Positions 5,786 through 7,881 of a stretch of DNA of 7,881 nucleotides are shown here, one piece after another. The stretch covers positions 1 to 7,881 of the forward strand of contig JADFGH010000096.1 in NCBI GenBank assembly GCA_022567775.1, written 5' to 3'. Both the position numbers and the translations under genes were made by a program. The DNA comes from Pseudomonadota bacterium (GTDB lineage: Bacteria > Pseudomonadota > Gammaproteobacteria > Steroidobacterales > Woeseiaceae). The notes beneath the pieces are model-generated. The model saw only the letters and a list, made by a program, of their open reading frames with translations. It was not told where the DNA came from and ran no database searches. Each line of letters starts with the position of its first letter. The first letter of the stretch is position 1.

Positions 5786-7333
5786 ATGAAATCCCCGCAG
5801 CTGACAAATTTGCCTGTCCTGACGGTCGTTGTGTTCGCACTCGGCGCAGGCGGCGTATCGATGGCACAAACAGAACCCGAAGAGGAACTGGAAATCATCG
5901 AACTCGGGGACCGCTACGACGAGGATGAATCCGCAAGCGAGGACGATACTCTGGGTGGTCTGATCTACGACCAGGGTTCACAGCAGTATCGACTGATCGA
6001 AGACCCGGAAGAGGAAGGCCTGGAGGAACCGCCCTCGCAGCGCGAGACAGATCTTGGGGAGATAAGCCGGCTGTTCTCGCTGTACAAGGAGTCGTTAACC
6101 AGCGCAAACTACCTGGAGTCCGACACGCTTGCCAAACAGATCATCGAATTGTCAATCAAATTGTTCGGCATCAATAGCGCAGAATCCGCAAAAGCACTGA
6201 CCAACCTGGCCATCGCGCAACAACACAATAAAGAGTATGACGCGGCGGAACGAAACTACCAGGCGTCCATTGACATCATCGAGCGCGTCTCGAACAGACT
6301 CGATGTAGCATTGATCAATCCGCTGAAGGGTCTCGGCGCCACGCAGCTTGCAATCGGCAGGCCGGATATGGCGAAAGCGACTTTTCAGCGCGCCATACAC
6401 GTCAGTCATGTGAACAACGGTCCGCACAATCTGGGCCAGATAGACGTGCTGGAGTCGATGGCCGAAATTTTCCTGGCGGTTGGCGAGCATAAAGAGGCGC
6501 TCGACATCCAGGAAAGAATGTTCTCCCTCCAGGCAAGAAAGATTGAACCGTTCAGCCTGGAGATTCTGCCGGCGCTGCGCAATCAGGCGAACTGGCAGCA
6601 TCGCCTGCAGATGTATGACCGGGAGCGGGTGAGCTGGCGCAAGATCATCAAAGTCCTCGAGCGGCATTACGGAAAAGCCGATCTGCGGCTGATACCACCG
6701 TTGACCAATCTCGGCAAATCCTACCTCTTCATCACGCCAATCGAGTTCGACATGCAACCTCAGATATCGGTCGCATCGGGCGAAACTTACTTAAAGCGTG
6801 CGAATCGAATTGCCGACAAGAATCCTGAATCCGACTGGCAGATTCTCGAACAGACTTTGCTGGCACTCGGTGACTACTATGTTCTGTCCGGACGCCCGAA
6901 CCGTGCCTCGAAAACGTATAAGGAACTATGGACATTGTTATCCGACGACGAGGCGCGGCTTGGCAATCGGCGCGATAACCTGGAAACACTGAATATCCTG
7001 CAAAAGATATTCCCGCCCAAGTACTATCGCAGCGAGCGGATTGACCAGGAATTTCCCGATGAAGAAGAGTTCGAAACAGGATTAGTGAGTTTCGGCTATA
7101 CGGTGAATACCTCTGGCAGAGCAATTGACATCGTGCACATTGAAACGCAGCCACCGGAGTTCGAAGACATGAGCAATCGGGTAAGGCGAAACCTGCGGCA
7201 TCTTGTCTACCGGCCCCGTCTCGAAGAGGGCAAGATGGTCCGGACTCCGGAAGTCACCTTCACCCACGAGTTCTTGTACCGGCCTGCGGATATTCCGAGC
7301 AAGCCGGGCAAAGAGGACTCGACATCCAGGTAG
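5786..7333 (+). CDS. Exported TPR protein with TonB-like C-terminal domain
   Basis: The 515-residue product begins with a Sec signal peptide (hydrophobic 9-23, cleavage expected after SMA at residue 27). The mature N-terminus is strikingly acidic: 14 Asp/Glu in residues 30-54, with more up to 90. Residues about 95-400 are helical tetratricopeptide-type repeats, for example TNLAIAQQHNKEYDAAERNY (139-158), GATQLAIGRPDMAKATFQRA (184-203), MAEIFLAVGEHKEALDIQ (225-242) and LALGDYYVLSGRPNRASKTY (359-378). Residues about 432-499 resemble the TonB C-terminal fold: VSFGYTVNTSGRAIDIVHIE, a segment of NRVRRNLRHLVYRPRLEEG, and a final strand ending in HEFLY. There is no TonB-type membrane anchor or proline-rich spacer, so it is not a classical energy transducer; a periplasmic scaffold is more likely. 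An in-frame TAG at 5747-5749 limits the start, and the ATG gives the signal peptide. No clear ribosome site or promoter is visible in the 100-nt gap upstream. Confidence 0.85.
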   Translation: MKSPQLTNLPVLTVVVFALGAGGVSMAQTEPEEELEIIELGDRYDEDESASEDDTLGGLIYDQGSQQYRLIEDPEEEGLEEPPSQRETDLGEISRLFSLYKESLTSANYLESDTLAKQIIELSIKLFGINSAESAKALTNLAIAQQHNKEYDAAERNYQASIDIIERVSNRLDVALINPLKGLGATQLAIGRPDMAKATFQRAIHVSHVNNGPHNLGQIDVLESMAEIFLAVGEHKEALDIQERMFSLQARKIEPFSLEILPALRNQANWQHRLQMYDRERVSWRKIIKVLERHYGKADLRLIPPLTNLGKSYLFITPIEFDMQPQISVASGETYLKRANRIADKNPESDWQILEQTLLALGDYYVLSGRPNRASKTYKELWTLLSDDEARLGNRRDNLETLNILQKIFPPKYYRSERIDQEFPDEEEFETGLVSFGYTVNTSGRAIDIVHIETQPPEFEDMSNRVRRNLRHLVYRPRLEEGKMVRTPEVTFTHEFLYRPADIPSKPGKEDSTSR

Positions 7334-7347
7334 CAATGCATTTGCGC

Positions 7348-7377
7348 TTGACCTTCGGACACGACTTCCACTAACGT
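7348..7377 (+). promoter_or_regulatory. Possible promoter of the M23 peptidase gene
   Basis: TTGACC at 7348-7353 matches five of six bases of the -35 consensus. Eighteen nt later TAACGT (7372-7377) keeps only the first two and last bases of a -10. It lies in the 82-nt gap before the peptidase gene. The -10 is poor, so readthrough from the TPR gene remains possible. Confidence 0.25.
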
Positions 7378-7415
7378 ACTAACCACAAATGGAATTATCC
7401 TGAGAGACTTAAGGG

Positions 7416-7881
7416 ATGCAGAGACTAAAAAAACAATACCAGCTCGTCTTCGCATCATTTTTGTCCGCACTTGCAGTGCTTTTATGTCAAAACACGGCTG
7501 TGGCGGCCTGCTCTGATGACTGGCTCGGTGTCGATGAAGTCCGCGATGGCGAAAACATTGGACTGCGTGCGACCAACCTCCACGAATTTCCCATTACGTT
7601 TACACTCAGGGTGCGAACTAGAAACCTTATCACCAAGGGTCCGAAGACAATCACCGAAACGCTGGATGCGAAACAGTCACGAATGGTGATGATGCTCAGC
7701 GAAGACGGTGGCGACCGCAAAGGCAGATACCGGATCTCCTGTGACTGGACGATCGGTGACAAGGACGCATTGCACGACGAGGAGCAGTTGTATCTGCTGC
7801 CTTACGCAAGCGGCAAAAGTTATCGCGTTCTGCAGGGGTACGGTTCACGTTTCAGCCACCGGGGGCTGGAACAGTATGCTG
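7416..7881 (+). CDS. Exported M23 (LytM-type) metallopeptidase-like protein, 3' end outside the window
   Basis: An open frame runs from ATG 7416 to the window end (155 codons) without a stop. The start is fixed by an in-frame TAA at 7410-7412; GAGAG at 7402-7406 could serve as ribosome site. A Sec signal peptide is evident: basic MQRLKKQ, hydrophobic 10-23, and cleavage expected after AVA at residue 30. The mature part begins CSDDW and forms a beta-rich domain of about 100 residues (an Ig-like/N-terminal domain found ahead of some M23 peptidases), with Cys32 and Cys109 possibly paired. At the end GKSYRVLQGYGSRFSHRGLEQYA (133-155) matches the opening of the M23 domain, where the SH-x-G His (H148) would be the first zinc ligand; the Asp and the HxH ligands would lie beyond the window. 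M23 enzymes cleave peptidoglycan cross-bridges in the periplasm, though some are inactive regulators; this cannot be decided from the visible part. Confidence 0.75.
   Translation, partial: MQRLKKQYQLVFASFLSALAVLLCQNTAVAACSDDWLGVDEVRDGENIGLRATNLHEFPITFTLRVRTRNLITKGPKTITETLDAKQSRMVMMLSEDGGDRKGRYRISCDWTIGDKDALHDEEQLYLLPYASGKSYRVLQGYGSRFSHRGLEQYA

Noticed and set aside
6152..6757. Minus-strand open frame of 201 codons inside the TPR gene
   Set aside because: The plus strand encodes a coherent signal peptide-TPR-TonB-C protein; the antisense translation shows no domain pattern.
1..7881. A multi-gene defence, mobile or biosynthetic system
   Set aside because: No nuclease, integrase, toxin-antitoxin pair, CRISPR repeats or biosynthetic cluster was seen; the genes are chromosomal envelope functions plus one SOS-controlled enzyme.

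Overview
The window reads as ordinary, moderately GC-rich chromosomal DNA of a gammaproteobacterium. The pointers are a PA0069-family radical SAM gene behind a consensus LexA (SOS) box, a GTAG-type REP-like palindrome of the kind found in Pseudomonas/Stenotrophomonas relatives, an MscS with classic proteobacterial motifs, and proteins typical of a Gram-negative envelope (glycine-zipper lipoprotein, TPR/TonB-C protein, M23 peptidase). A marine lineage such as the Woeseiales or Chromatiales would fit, but that is a guess from style, not proof. I saw no tRNA, rRNA, CRISPR array, insertion sequence or phage gene.

Layout. Bases 1-98 hold the 3' end of a gene whose product ends in a membrane helix. 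At 197-1318 lies a membrane-anchored major-royal-jelly/yellow-family (L-dopachrome tautomerase-related) beta-propeller protein that appears to start with TTG. A REP-like hairpin sits in the gap before an EamA/DMT-type transporter (1371-2249), which is followed after 3 nt by an MscS mechanosensitive channel (2253-3101); these two look like one operon. The channel gene converges on a cation diffusion facilitator gene on the minus strand (3098-4012), and the two stop codons share the tetranucleotide TTAA. After a 182-nt divergent gap come a small glycine-zipper lipoprotein (4195-4554) and the radical SAM gene (4624-5685), whose -10 element is covered by a 20-bp SOS box. A 515-residue exported TPR protein with a TonB-like C-terminal domain (5786-7333) follows. 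The window closes inside an exported M23-type (LytM) peptidase gene (7416 onward). No gene-free stretch exceeds 300 nt; the longest is the 182-nt gap at 4013-4194.

How the genes fit together. Most of the set concerns the cell envelope: osmotic release (MscS), metal and metabolite transport (CDF, EamA), outer-membrane lipoprotein, periplasmic TPR/TonB-C scaffold and a murein hydrolase-like protein. Only EamA-MscS shows clear operon structure. The radical SAM gene stands apart, with its own LexA-controlled promoter, and is the most informative item here: the sequence ties an enzyme family without an assigned reaction to the DNA damage response.
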